NCBI GenBank assembly: GCA_047777475.1
Contig: JBKEET010000001.1
Location: 186,001-250,000 of the forward strand
DNA from: Sutterella sp047777475
Lineage (GTDB): Bacteria > Pseudomonadota > Gammaproteobacteria > Burkholderiales > Burkholderiaceae_F
Direction: 5' to 3'
Length of the DNA: 64,000 bases
The notes below the pieces were generated by a model that ran no database searches, was not told the DNA's origin, and was given only the letters and a program-made list of their open reading frames with translations. Positions 34,329 to 42,816 of the stretch are shown here, piece after piece. Every line of letters starts with the position of its first letter. Position 1 is the stretch's first letter. A program made the translations under genes and the position numbers.

Positions 34329-35816
34329 ATGACACTGGGTGTACCTTCAACGGGTCCGGCCGCCGCGGCGGCGGATGCCCGCCCCTGGAGCGGAGCCGTT
34401 CCGCGCGACGAATTTTTCTGGCTTTCCGAGATCAACAAGGCCACGTTTGTCATTAACACCAAGCAGGGACTGCTCGATCCCGCCAAGGCGGCCGAATGGG
34501 CCCGTGCGCAGGAGCGCGTGATCGAGGCGGGGAACGTGCCCGGCGCGCCGCGCCCCAAGATGTACGTGCGCTACGAGCCGCTCCTTATCAAGGAAGCCGG
34601 GATTGACGTGACGGCGATCCATGCGGGGCGCTCCTCGCAGGACATGCACGCCACGTTCCAGAGGGCGATCCTGCGGGACCGCACGCTCGAGGCGATGGAG
34701 GCGCTCCTTGCCGTGCGGCGCGCGCTCTTCAAGCTCGCCCAAGAGAACCGCGATACGATCGCGCCCTGCTACACCAACGGCGTCGCCGCGCAGCCCAACA
34801 GCCTCGCGCACACCTGGCTCGGGCACCTCGAAGGGTTCCGGCGCGATTTCGAAGGCCTGAAGGAATTCTGGAAACGGCTCAACCTCTGCCCGATGGGCAC
34901 GACGGTCCTCAACGGCACGCCGTGGCCGCTCGACCGCGAGGCGATGGCCGAGCGGCTCGGCTTCGACGGCATCGTCGAGAACGCCTACGACGCGGCGCAG
35001 ATTTCCGCGGTCGACATGGCGGTTGAGTCGGCGCTCAAGCTCACGCTCCCGCTCCTTCACGTCACCTCGTTCATCGAGGACGTGATGACGCAGTACGCGC
35101 AGCCCCGGCCCTGGATCCTCGTCACCGCCACCTACGCTTCGACCGCCATGCCGCAGAAGCGCAACCCCGGCTCGCTCATCGACGTGCGGCGCGACGCGAA
35201 CCAGGTCCTGGGCGAGCTCTCCGGCGTGATCTTCCGCGCCCACGACCTCATGCCCGGCATGTACGACAGCAAGGACGAGCTTATCAACGGCACCGTGACG
35301 GGCGAGGCGGCCGAAGTGTTCCGCCGTTTCGCGCAGGTGCTCGGAATGCTGAAGGTCAATCCGAAGCGGGCGCTCGAGGAGCTCAACCTCGACTGGACGG
35401 CGAGCCAGAACATCGCCGACGTGATGATGCAGCGCTTCGGCATCCCCTTCCGGGAAGGGCACCATTTCGCGAGCCTTCTCGTCACCTACGCGAGGGAGCG
35501 CGAGCTCACCCCGGCGACGCTGCCTTATGCGGACGCGAAGGCCGTGTACGAAAAGATGGTGCGCGAGGAAAAGCTCGCCATTCCCGCGGCGTTCCCGTTC
35601 GATGAGGAGGCGTTCGGGGAGCTCCTCGATCCGCGGAGCATCGTCGAGGGGCGCCGCACGAAGGGCGGCCCGCAGAAGGCCGAGCTCGGGCGCATGATGA
35701 AGGAATGCGAAGGCTGCATCGCAGCCGACGCGGCCTGGGAAAAGGCGGCCGGGGAGCGCATGAACGGCGCCGTCGCGAAGCTCGACCGGGAGTTCGAGGC
35801 GCTCTGCCGCGCCTGA
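34329..35816 (+). CDS. Argininosuccinate-lyase-like enzyme of the fumarase/aspartase superfamily, substrate unknown
   Basis: A 495-residue cytoplasmic protein. The superfamily signature is present as ASTAMPQKRNPG with the catalytic Ser at 271, and the overall order of motifs follows ArgH. Two ArgH substrate motifs are altered: HTGRSRND reads HAGRSSQD (residues 98-105), and GYTHLQRAQP reads CYTNGVAAQP, so the catalytic His is Asn150. It is therefore not expected to be the arginine-pathway lyase, although family chemistry (release of fumarate from a succinyl-amine adduct) is likely kept; EDDS lyase is a known ArgH-family member with such chemistry. It is divergent from a LysR gene and close to porin and dcuC genes. 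A convincing ribosome site is missing before the ATG. Confidence 0.82.
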   Translation: MTLGVPSTGPAAAAADARPWSGAVPRDEFFWLSEINKATFVINTKQGLLDPAKAAEWARAQERVIEAGNVPGAPRPKMYVRYEPLLIKEAGIDVTAIHAGRSSQDMHATFQRAILRDRTLEAMEALLAVRRALFKLAQENRDTIAPCYTNGVAAQPNSLAHTWLGHLEGFRRDFEGLKEFWKRLNLCPMGTTVLNGTPWPLDREAMAERLGFDGIVENAYDAAQISAVDMAVESALKLTLPLLHVTSFIEDVMTQYAQPRPWILVTATYASTAMPQKRNPGSLIDVRRDANQVLGELSGVIFRAHDLMPGMYDSKDELINGTVTGEAAEVFRRFAQVLGMLKVNPKRALEELNLDWTASQNIADVMMQRFGIPFREGHHFASLLVTYARERELTPATLPYADAKAVYEKMVREEKLAIPAAFPFDEEAFGELLDPRSIVEGRRTKGGPQKAELGRMMKECEGCIAADAAWEKAAGERMNGAVAKLDREFEALCRA

Positions 35817-35837
35817 CGGCGGTCCGCTGAGGGCACG

Positions 35838-35874
35838 AAAAAAGGCAGGGCGCATCGAAACGCTCTGCCTTTTC
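35838..35874. terminator. Two-way terminator between lyase and tetraheme cytochrome
   Basis: Stem GGCAGGGCG with CGCTCTGCC flanked by A run on one side and T run on the other, serving both convergent genes. Confidence 0.82.
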
Positions 35875-35898
35875 CGTACATCAGCTCGGGAGTGTGCT

Positions 35899-36255
35899 TT
35901 AGGGCACCTTGAAGCCGAACTGGTGGCACTGGTCGCAGAAGACCTCGGGGGCCTCGTGGCCGTGGTGGCAGTTCGTGCACTCGAGCTGGTCCTGATAGTG
36001 CGGCGACGTGTGCGGGTTGGTGGGCTTCACGTTCTTCGTCTTCTCAACGAGAGCCTTCGTCGGATGGCACTGCGTGCACGTATCGATCGTGGGTTCCTTG
36101 GGGTTCTTGGCGTCAGGACCGTGGCAGGACGCGCACTGCACGCCCTTGGCGACGTGGCGGTCGGCCAGGAACTTTCCCTGATCGGCCGCGAAGGCGGAGC
36201 CTGCGGCCATCGCGGCGCAGACAAGGGCCGCGGCGAGCACAGAGAGTTTTCTCAT
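35899..36255 (-). CDS. Small periplasmic tetraheme cytochrome c
   Basis: A 118-residue protein with a Sec signal (cleaved near AFA-AD) and four CXXCH sites at Cys41-His45, Cys60-His64, Cys93-His97 and Cys107-His111. It shares the ADRHV..GVQC opening and the closing CHQF segment with the cytochrome at 20183, so they are paralogues. No flavoprotein is adjacent; the nearest, at 37409, is on the same strand beyond gluQ and a terminator. It may serve as an electron donor to one or several of the window's periplasmic flavoproteins. A short inverted repeat (TTAAGG/CCTTAA) lies upstream at 36362-36376. Confidence 0.94.
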   Translation of the reverse strand: MRKLSVLAAALVCAAMAAGSAFAADQGKFLADRHVAKGVQCASCHGPDAKNPKEPTIDTCTQCHPTKALVEKTKNVKPTNPHTSPHYQDQLECTNCHHGHEAPEVFCDQCHQFGFKVP

Positions 36256-36421
36256 AGCGTTTATCTCCGAAAGAGGCCCGGAGGCCTCGGTGGAATGGGG
36301 TCACTGAACAAATCCATTGTATCGGCCCCCAACGCCCGCTTTTCAAAGCGAAAAAGAAAATTTAAGGTTTCCTTAAGCAAACGCAAGGGCGCCGCGGTGA
36401 TTTCACCGACCTTCCGGCGCT

Positions 36422-37279
36422 TCAGGCAAAGCGCGCTTTCCAGAGCGGCAGCGCGGCTTTCCAGAAGGCGGGGATCGAATCGGCGCCGAGCTTTTCGAAC
36501 CCGAGGTGGACCCAGGCGCGCTCGAGCTCGCCCAGGAGATCGTCCGCGCGGATCGGCGCCGCGCCCGCCTGCTTCGAGAGCTTCTGGCCCTCCGCATTGA
36601 GCACGAGCGGTATGTGCATATAGCGCGGCACCGGCGCGCCGAGCGCCGTGATGAGCTGGATCTGGCGCGGCGTGTTGTCGAGCAGGTCCGCCCCGCGCAC
36701 GACGTCGGTGACGCCCTGCGCGATGTCGTCGGCCATGGCGGCGAGCTGGTAGGCCCAGAGGCCGTCGGCGCGCTTCACGATGAAGTCGCCCACGTCGTGC
36801 TCGACGTTCTGCGAGAACGTGCCGCAGAGGCGGTCGGTGAAGGTCACGGTGCCGCTCTCGACGCGGAACCGGAGCGAGCGCACGGGCCTGCCGTGCGTGC
36901 CGTTTCGGCAGGTGCCGGGGTAGGCGGTTTCGGGAAGGCCGAGCGCCCGGGCCCTTGCGGCCGCTTCCTTCTTGGTGCAGGCGCACCCGAAGATGCGGCC
37001 CTCTCCCTTCAGCTTTTGAAGGGCCGCTTCGTAAAGGTCATAGCGCTCGTGCTGCCAGACGACCGGCTCGTCCGAGGTCATCCCGAGGCGAGCGAGCGTC
37101 TCGATGATCGCCTCTCCCGCGCCCGGCATGTCGCGCGGCGGGTCGATGTCCTCGATCCTCAGGAGCCACGCGCCGCCGTGGGCGCGCGCGTCGAGCCAGC
37201 TCGCCGCCGCGGCGGCGAGGCTGCCCGCATGGAGGAGACCGGTGGGAGACGGGGCGAAGCGCCCCCGATAACGCGCCAT
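36422..37279 (-). CDS. gluQ: Glutamyl-Q tRNA(Asp) synthetase
   Basis: A 285-residue truncated glutamyl-tRNA synthetase homologue that attaches Glu to queuosine at position 34 of tRNA(Asp). The class I HIGH motif reads HAGS in RFAPSPTGLLHAGSL, and the KMSKS-like motif appears as QKLSKQAG. The zinc-binding Cys (FGCACTKKE and later YPGTC) are present and the anticodon-binding half of GluRS is absent, as expected for GluQ. It lies between the tetraheme cytochrome and the flavoprotein, with a terminator before it. Confidence 0.95.
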   Translation of the reverse strand: MARYRGRFAPSPTGLLHAGSLAAAAASWLDARAHGGAWLLRIEDIDPPRDMPGAGEAIIETLARLGMTSDEPVVWQHERYDLYEAALQKLKGEGRIFGCACTKKEAAARARALGLPETAYPGTCRNGTHGRPVRSLRFRVESGTVTFTDRLCGTFSQNVEHDVGDFIVKRADGLWAYQLAAMADDIAQGVTDVVRGADLLDNTPRQIQLITALGAPVPRYMHIPLVLNAEGQKLSKQAGAAPIRADDLLGELERAWVHLGFEKLGADSIPAFWKAALPLWKARFA

Positions 37280-37331
37280 TTGAAAAAAAGAAGAAAAAAC
37301 TCGGAATGCGGTGACATTCTAGCGGCCGGGC

Positions 37332-37370
37332 AAAAAACTGCCGCCGCGGGCTTCGGGCCTGCGGCGGCAG
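37332..37370 (-). terminator. Terminator of the FMN/FAD flavoprotein gene
   Basis: Read leftward, a long stem (CTGCCGCCGC with GCGGCGGCAG, inner GGCC) runs into six T, between the flavoprotein and gluQ. Confidence 0.87.
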
Positions 37371-37408
37371 CATCAGTGAAAGAGCCGGTTAAAGCAAGTC
37401 AAAAGGGA

Positions 37409-39214
37409 TTACTTGCCGGCCTTGATCGCCTCGGCCATGCGGTCCGCGGCGACGCGGCCAGAGGTCAGGGCCCAGCCCACGTTGGCGCCGGCGGGCGAAT
37501 CGTCGCCCATCACGCCGCCCACGAGCTCGCCCGCGGCATAGAGGTTCGGGATGACCTTGCCGTCCTGGCCGACGATGTTGAGGTTGTCATCGGTGACGAC
37601 GCCGCCCATCGTGGTCGCGAAGCGGGGCTTCTGCTCGACGATGTAGTAGGGGCCGGTGGCCGAGATCTCGGCGTTCATGAACTGCGCCGGACGGCCGAAG
37701 TCGGCGTCCTTCTTAGCCTTCACGAAGCCGTTGTAGCGCGCGACCGTGGCCTTGAGGCCGGCGGGGTCGATGCCCGCGAGCTTGGCGGCTTCCTCGATCG
37801 TGGCGCCCTTCACGAAGAGCGGCTCGCTCTTGCCGTTGTTGGCGAGGTACTTGTCAGCGTCCTCGTGCGAGACGCCCGTTTCGGGCAGGCGCTTGTAGAA
37901 GCCCTTCCAGGAGGCTTCGTCCATGAAGACGTAGGCCTGCTTGTTCGGGGTCTGGAGCATCGGGTCGAGGATGTGGCGGTTCGAAGCCTTCTCGTTCACG
38001 AAGCGCTTGCCGTTGACGTCGACCAGGATGCCCGCGACGTCAAAGGCGCCGACGTTGGCGTAAATCGTCGACTTGGCGATGCCAGGCGCCACCTCGATGC
38101 CGTTCGGATAGCGCTTGCCGTACTGCAGGAGCTGCGTCTTCGCGCCGAGCTTCTGCGCCATGCGAAGGCCGTCGCCCGTCGAGGAGACAGGGCCGTAGTA
38201 GAGCGCGGTCTTCAGGTCGCCGGAGAGCATGTCCTTGTTGTTGCCGTAGCCGCCCGTCGAGAGCAGCGTCTTCTTGGCGCGCACCGTGTAGTTGATGCCG
38301 TTGACGGTGTCCTCGGCCTTGACGCCGACCACCTTGCCGTCCTCGACGATCAGCTCCTTCACGCGGGTGTTGTAGAGCACCTTGGCGCCGTCGGAGGCGA
38401 TCACCTCGCGCAGGTGCTGCGCCATCGTCTTGGCGCCGCCCTGGGACTCAAGGGCGCGCGGATGCGAGTACTCGGCGAGGTAGGGCAGGTCGTTCGGCAC
38501 GAACTTCACGCCCACTTCGTCGTGCAGCCAGTCGATCGTGGCGCCCACGTTGTTGGCGTAGAGCGTGAGCTTCGAGAGATCGTTCAGGTTGTGGCCGTTG
38601 GCCTGGAAGTCCTTGATCATCGACTCGGGGCTGTCGTCGCGGGAGCCGTACTCCTTCTGGAGCTTCGAGCCCTGGGCGACGACCTGGCCGCCCGAGATCG
38701 AGGCGGCGCCGCCGATGAAGGGCATCTTCTCGATGAGGAGCGCATTGAGGCCGTTCATGCGGGTGCGGATCGTCGCGGACATGCCCGCTCCGCCGCCGCC
38801 CACGATGACGACGTCGGTCGTGAGCTCTTCGTTCTTGGCGGCCTTCTTCGAGGCGAGCGGCACGAGCGTGGCCGGGTCGACGCCCGCCTGCTTCACGCAG
38901 TCGGCCACGGCGGTGCGGATGGCGGTCGACGTGACCGTGGCGCCCGAGACGCCGTCGACGGCGGGCGACTGCGCCTCGACGATCTTGGAGGGCAGCAGCT
39001 CGACGGCGCGCGAGCCGATGCCGACCGTTTCGTTCTGCTTGGTGACCTTGACGCTTTCGATGCGCGAGGCCGAGAACGTCACCTCGACGGCGACCGGGCC
39101 GTGGATGCCGTTGGCTTCGGCCGTGTAGGTGCCGGCCTTGAAGGACGGGGCGGCGTAAGCGCTGCCGAGCGCGCCCGCGACGGCGAGCGCAATGAATGTG
39201 CGGGAAATCTTCAT
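37409..39214 (-). CDS. Periplasmic FMN/FAD flavoprotein reductase (UrdA-like domain layout)
   Basis: A 601-residue protein with a Sec signal (about 1-21). Residues 25-105 are an FMN-binding domain with the DGVSGATVT motif, where FMN should be attached to Thr93 by the ApbE transferase. Residues about 133-600 are the FAD fumarate-reductase-type domain (DVVIVGGGGAGMSAT, GKRFVNE, PNLYAAGELVGG). The layout matches urocanate reductase and related acceptor reductases. By eye against FccA, an Arg near the catalytic position is kept with one extra residue (NEKASNRH), but the VHH pair is FAT (RFATTMGG) and the C-terminal Arg region reads GDDSPAGAN. The substrate is thus probably neither fumarate nor urocanate. 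It stands alone with its own terminator. Confidence 0.9.
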   Translation of the reverse strand: MKISRTFIALAVAGALGSAYAAPSFKAGTYTAEANGIHGPVAVEVTFSASRIESVKVTKQNETVGIGSRAVELLPSKIVEAQSPAVDGVSGATVTSTAIRTAVADCVKQAGVDPATLVPLASKKAAKNEELTTDVVIVGGGGAGMSATIRTRMNGLNALLIEKMPFIGGAASISGGQVVAQGSKLQKEYGSRDDSPESMIKDFQANGHNLNDLSKLTLYANNVGATIDWLHDEVGVKFVPNDLPYLAEYSHPRALESQGGAKTMAQHLREVIASDGAKVLYNTRVKELIVEDGKVVGVKAEDTVNGINYTVRAKKTLLSTGGYGNNKDMLSGDLKTALYYGPVSSTGDGLRMAQKLGAKTQLLQYGKRYPNGIEVAPGIAKSTIYANVGAFDVAGILVDVNGKRFVNEKASNRHILDPMLQTPNKQAYVFMDEASWKGFYKRLPETGVSHEDADKYLANNGKSEPLFVKGATIEEAAKLAGIDPAGLKATVARYNGFVKAKKDADFGRPAQFMNAEISATGPYYIVEQKPRFATTMGGVVTDDNLNIVGQDGKVIPNLYAAGELVGGVMGDDSPAGANVGWALTSGRVAADRMAEAIKAGK

Positions 39215-39597
39215 ATGAATTCCTCTCCTCAGGTAGAAAAAACGCTGCTCCGAAGGACCGTGCCGGAGGCGGCATCCCGGGGATCGGGAAGCGTCTTGCC
39301 CGGCCGAGGGAGACCGCCCGCGCCTGCCCTTGCGAATCTTTCAAAAAGTACGATTCGCAGGCAAAGCGGAGCGGCCGGCCCTCCGGCGCACAGCGCTATT
39401 TTCAAATAATTTTTCGCTTCGGCGATACCTCCCGAGGGATGTAAGGAAGAGTAAGTATTTACCCTGATATGAAGCCGTGTTCATAAAGCCGGCGGAAAGA
39501 TTCAGGCAAAGAAAAAGGCGCCGGATCCCTTCTTCGGGGATCCGGCGCCCTTGGGGCTTCAGGCCGTCCGGTCAGCGCCGGGCGGCGTCAAGCTTCC
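39215..39597. other. Intergenic region between flavoprotein and rne
   Basis: These 383 bases contain the flavoprotein promoter side (AT-richer near 39390-39490) and, at the left end of the rne transcript, the rne terminator. No gene is visible. Confidence 0.5.
39512..39552 (-). terminator. Terminator of rne
   Basis: A very strong stem (GGCGCCGGATCCC with GGGATCCGGCGCC) followed leftward by five T, 45 bases past the rne stop. Confidence 0.9.
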
Positions 39598-42500
39598 TTA
39601 CGCTTCGGTGCGGGTGTGAACCTGCACGAGCGGGCCTTCCTCTTCGGCGGCCTCGGGGGCCTTGTACGGGCGTCCCGGGTAAATCACCGCTTCATAGGTA
39701 ACAGGCTTGCAGAGCTCGGGGCGCGTGTGCACCTGCGTGAGCTCGCCTTCTTCCTCGGCGGCCGGGGCGGGCACGTAGGGACGGCCCGGGTAGATCACCG
39801 CGTCGTAGGTGACCGGCTCGCAGAGCTTCGGGTCCGTGTGGACCTGCGTGAGGCCGGCCGCGCGGAGGTTCTCCTCGAGCCCGACGGCGATGTCGGGGAG
39901 GCGCTTCGCGGCGGGGGCGGCGGCCTTTTCGGCCTTCGCCTCGGGCTTGGCGGCCTCGGCGGGAGCGGCGCCGGCGGAGACCATCTCGGCCACGGCTTCG
40001 GCGATCGGCTTGAGCGAGGTCTTCACCGTTTCGCCCTGGCGGCTGCGGCGCGAGCGGCGCGGACGGCGCTCGCCGCGCCCGACGAAGCTCTCGTTGATCT
40101 GCTGAGCGACGTCGGCCATGTGTTCGGGGCTCTTGAGCTCCTCGCCCTCGGCGGCGTGCTTCGTCTCGATTTGCACCAGGGGCTCGCTCTCGGCGGGCTC
40201 TTCGCGGTGCTCGATGCGGCGGCCGCGCGGCGCCTCGTCGGCGTAGTCGGAGCCGGCGGACGGATGCTTCGTCTCGATCTGCACGAGGCCGGAAGGCTCG
40301 GCAGCGGGCGCGGGTTCGGAGGGCGCTTCGGCCGCGGGGGCCTCGGCGGGGCTTTCGGTCACGGCGGCGGGGGCTTCCCCGGCCTTCGGGGCCTCGGGCT
40401 CGGCGGCCGCAGGCTGCGCTTCCGCGGTCACGGCGTTCTGGGCGCTCGCCTCAGCGGAGGCTTCTTCGCCCGAGCGCGAGCCGCGGCGGCGGCGGCGCGG
40501 ACGGCGGCGGCGGGTTTCGCCCTGCGTCTCGTCGGCGGCTTCGGCGGCCGGAGCCTGGGTCTGAGCCTGGACAGGAGCCTGGGCCTGGACCTGCGTATCT
40601 TCGGCGCGGATTTCCTCGGCCTGCGCTTCGGCGGCGGGCGCCTCGGCAGCGGCCTGCTCGGTCTTCACCTCAGCCTCGGTGCGGCGGGTGCGGGCCTCGT
40701 CCGTTTCGGGACGGCGGCGGCGCGAGCGGCGGCCCGGACGGGCGTTCGTCTCGCGAACGGCGGTCTCGCCCTGGGCGGCCGCTTCCGCGGCGGGCTTTTC
40801 GGCGCGGCGGCGCGACGGGCGCTCGCGGCGGCTCGTCTCCTCGGAGCGGGTCTCGCCGTTCTCGGCCGCAGCGCGGCGGACGCGGCGTCCGCCGCGGGTG
40901 CGGCGGCGTTCCTCGCCGTCCTCGCGGGTCTTGCGGGAGCGCTTCTCGGCGGGCTTTTCCGCAGCGGCGGCAGCGGGCTTTTCTTCCTTGCTGCCGAAGA
41001 GGAACTTCGCGATGCGCGAGAAGAAGCCTTCGTGGATGTTCACGGGCTCCATCTGCGGCGCGGGCTTCGATTCGGGCTCGGGCTTCTTCTCCTGGTGCAC
41101 CGGCGCGGGGTCGCGCGGCAGTACGTTCTTGATCACGGGGATCTGCTTCGGACGCGCGGGCTTGTCTTCCTTGCTCTTCAAGGCATAGGGATCGTCCGCC
41201 ACCTCTTCGAGGTCCTCGGCGCGGTTGTAGCTCGGCGTCGTGTCCTCGAGGCGCTCGTCGTCCTGGCGGATGCGCTCGATCGTGTAGTGCGGCGTTTCGA
41301 GGTGGGTGTTGGGGATCAGCACGATCGGCACGCGGTGGCGCGCCTCGAGCTTGGTGATGTCGTTGCGCTTCTCGTTGAGGAGGAACGTGGCCACGTCGAC
41401 CGGCACCTGGGCGTTGACGGCGCCCGTGCCTTCCTTCATGGCCTCTTCCTGCAGGATGCGCAGCACCTGCAGGGCGCAGCTTTCGGTGTCGCGGATCACG
41501 CCGACGCCGTTGCAGCGCGGGCAGGTGATGTGGTTGCCTTCGGCAAGGGCCGGGCGCAGGCGCTGGCGGGAGAGCTCCATCAGCCCGAAGCGGCTGATCT
41601 TGGCCATCTGCACGCGGGCGCGGTCGTAACGGAGAGCGTCCTTCAGGCGCTGCTCGACGGCGCGCTGGTTCTTCGTGTCGGCCATGTCGATGAAGTCGAT
41701 CACGATGAGGCCGCCCAGGTCGCGCAGGCGCATCTGGCGGGCGACTTCGTCGGCCGCCTCGCAGTTGGTGCGGAAGGCCGTCTCTTCGATGTCGGCGCCG
41801 CGCGTGGCCCTCGACGAGTTCACGTCGACGGCGACGAGCGCCTCGGTGTGGTCGATCACGATCGTGCCGCCCGAGGGGAGCGAGACCGTGCGCGAATAGG
41901 CCGTCTCGATCTGGTGCTCGATCTGGAAGCGCGTGAAGAGCGGGATGTCCTCGCGGTAGCGCTTGACGCGGTCGACCATGTCGGGCATGACGTGCGCCAT
42001 GAACTGGCGGGCCTGCTCGTAAATTTCGTCGGTGTCGACGAGCACTTCGCCGATGTCGGGCTGGAAGTAGTCGCGGATGGCGCGCACGACGAGGTTGGAT
42101 TCCTCGATGATGAGGAAGGGGGCCGGGTTGAGGCACTTGAGCTGCCTGCCGTTGCTGGTCGGGGTCTTCACGACCTGGACCGTGCGGCGGCCGTTTTCTT
42201 CCCTGACGAGTTCGTACTGCGGCGTGGCCGCTTCCTTGATGGCGTCCCAGAGCTTGAGCAGGTAGTCAAGGTCCCACTGCAGCTCCTCGGTCGTGCGGCC
42301 GATGCCCGCGGTGCGGGCGATGGTGGACATGCCGGCCGGGACCTTGAGGCGGTCCATCGCCTCGCGCAGCTCCTGGCGCTCCTCGCCCTCGACGCGGCGC
42401 GAGACGCCGCCTCCGCGCGGATTGTTGGGCATGAGCACGACGTAGCGGCCGGCGAGCGAAATGAACGTGGTGAGCGCCGCGCCCTTGGTGCCGCGCTCTT

Positions 42501-42816
42501 CCTTCTCGACCTGGACGATCAGCTCCTGGCCTTCGGTGATGGCCTCGCGGATCGTGGCGGTGCGGTAATCGACGCCTTCCTTGAAGTAGGAGCGGGAGAT
42601 TTCCTTGAAGGGGAGGAAGCCGTGGCGCTCTTCGCCGTAGTCGACGAAGCAGGCCTCGAGGCTCGGCTCGATGCGGGTGACGATGCCCTTGTAGATGTTC
42701 GACTTGTGGGCTTCGCGGCCCGCGGTCTCGATGTCGATGTCGACCAGCTTCTGGCCGTCGACGATGGCAACGCGCGTCTCTTCGGCGTGCGTGGCATTGA
42801 AAAGCATGCGCTTCAT
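39598..42816 (-). CDS. rne: Ribonuclease E
   Basis: The start is ATG at 42816, giving MKRMLFNATHAEETRVA, the standard RNase E opening; the open frame continues upstream into GC-rich leader DNA. The product is 1072 residues. The N-terminal catalytic half (about 1-510) has the S1 domain with the inserted GIVTRIEPSLEACFVDYG, the DNase I-like metal site (IVIDFIDM) and the Zn-link CPRCNG. The C-terminal half is low-complexity, rich in Arg, Glu, Pro and Ala, for RNA and degradosome binding. Near the C terminus short motifs recur: LVQIETKH twice, then LTQVHT, LTQVHT and LVQVHT, with two 37-residue repeats. Essential for mRNA decay and rRNA/tRNA processing. Confidence 0.96.
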   Translation of the reverse strand: MKRMLFNATHAEETRVAIVDGQKLVDIDIETAGREAHKSNIYKGIVTRIEPSLEACFVDYGEERHGFLPFKEISRSYFKEGVDYRTATIREAITEGQELIVQVEKEERGTKGAALTTFISLAGRYVVLMPNNPRGGGVSRRVEGEERQELREAMDRLKVPAGMSTIARTAGIGRTTEELQWDLDYLLKLWDAIKEAATPQYELVREENGRRTVQVVKTPTSNGRQLKCLNPAPFLIIEESNLVVRAIRDYFQPDIGEVLVDTDEIYEQARQFMAHVMPDMVDRVKRYREDIPLFTRFQIEHQIETAYSRTVSLPSGGTIVIDHTEALVAVDVNSSRATRGADIEETAFRTNCEAADEVARQMRLRDLGGLIVIDFIDMADTKNQRAVEQRLKDALRYDRARVQMAKISRFGLMELSRQRLRPALAEGNHITCPRCNGVGVIRDTESCALQVLRILQEEAMKEGTGAVNAQVPVDVATFLLNEKRNDITKLEARHRVPIVLIPNTHLETPHYTIERIRQDDERLEDTTPSYNRAEDLEEVADDPYALKSKEDKPARPKQIPVIKNVLPRDPAPVHQEKKPEPESKPAPQMEPVNIHEGFFSRIAKFLFGSKEEKPAAAAAEKPAEKRSRKTREDGEERRRTRGGRRVRRAAAENGETRSEETSRRERPSRRRAEKPAAEAAAQGETAVRETNARPGRRSRRRRPETDEARTRRTEAEVKTEQAAAEAPAAEAQAEEIRAEDTQVQAQAPVQAQTQAPAAEAADETQGETRRRRPRRRRRGSRSGEEASAEASAQNAVTAEAQPAAAEPEAPKAGEAPAAVTESPAEAPAAEAPSEPAPAAEPSGLVQIETKHPSAGSDYADEAPRGRRIEHREEPAESEPLVQIETKHAAEGEELKSPEHMADVAQQINESFVGRGERRPRRSRRSRQGETVKTSLKPIAEAVAEMVSAGAAPAEAAKPEAKAEKAAAPAAKRLPDIAVGLEENLRAAGLTQVHTDPKLCEPVTYDAVIYPGRPYVPAPAAEEEGELTQVHTRPELCKPVTYEAVIYPGRPYKAPEAAEEEGPLVQVHTRTEA

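Noticed and set aside
34329..35816. Assigning this gene as argH because argG is in the window
   Set aside because: Key ArgH motifs are changed (Asn150, HAGRSSQD) and its neighbours concern dicarboxylates, so the arginine assignment is not supported.
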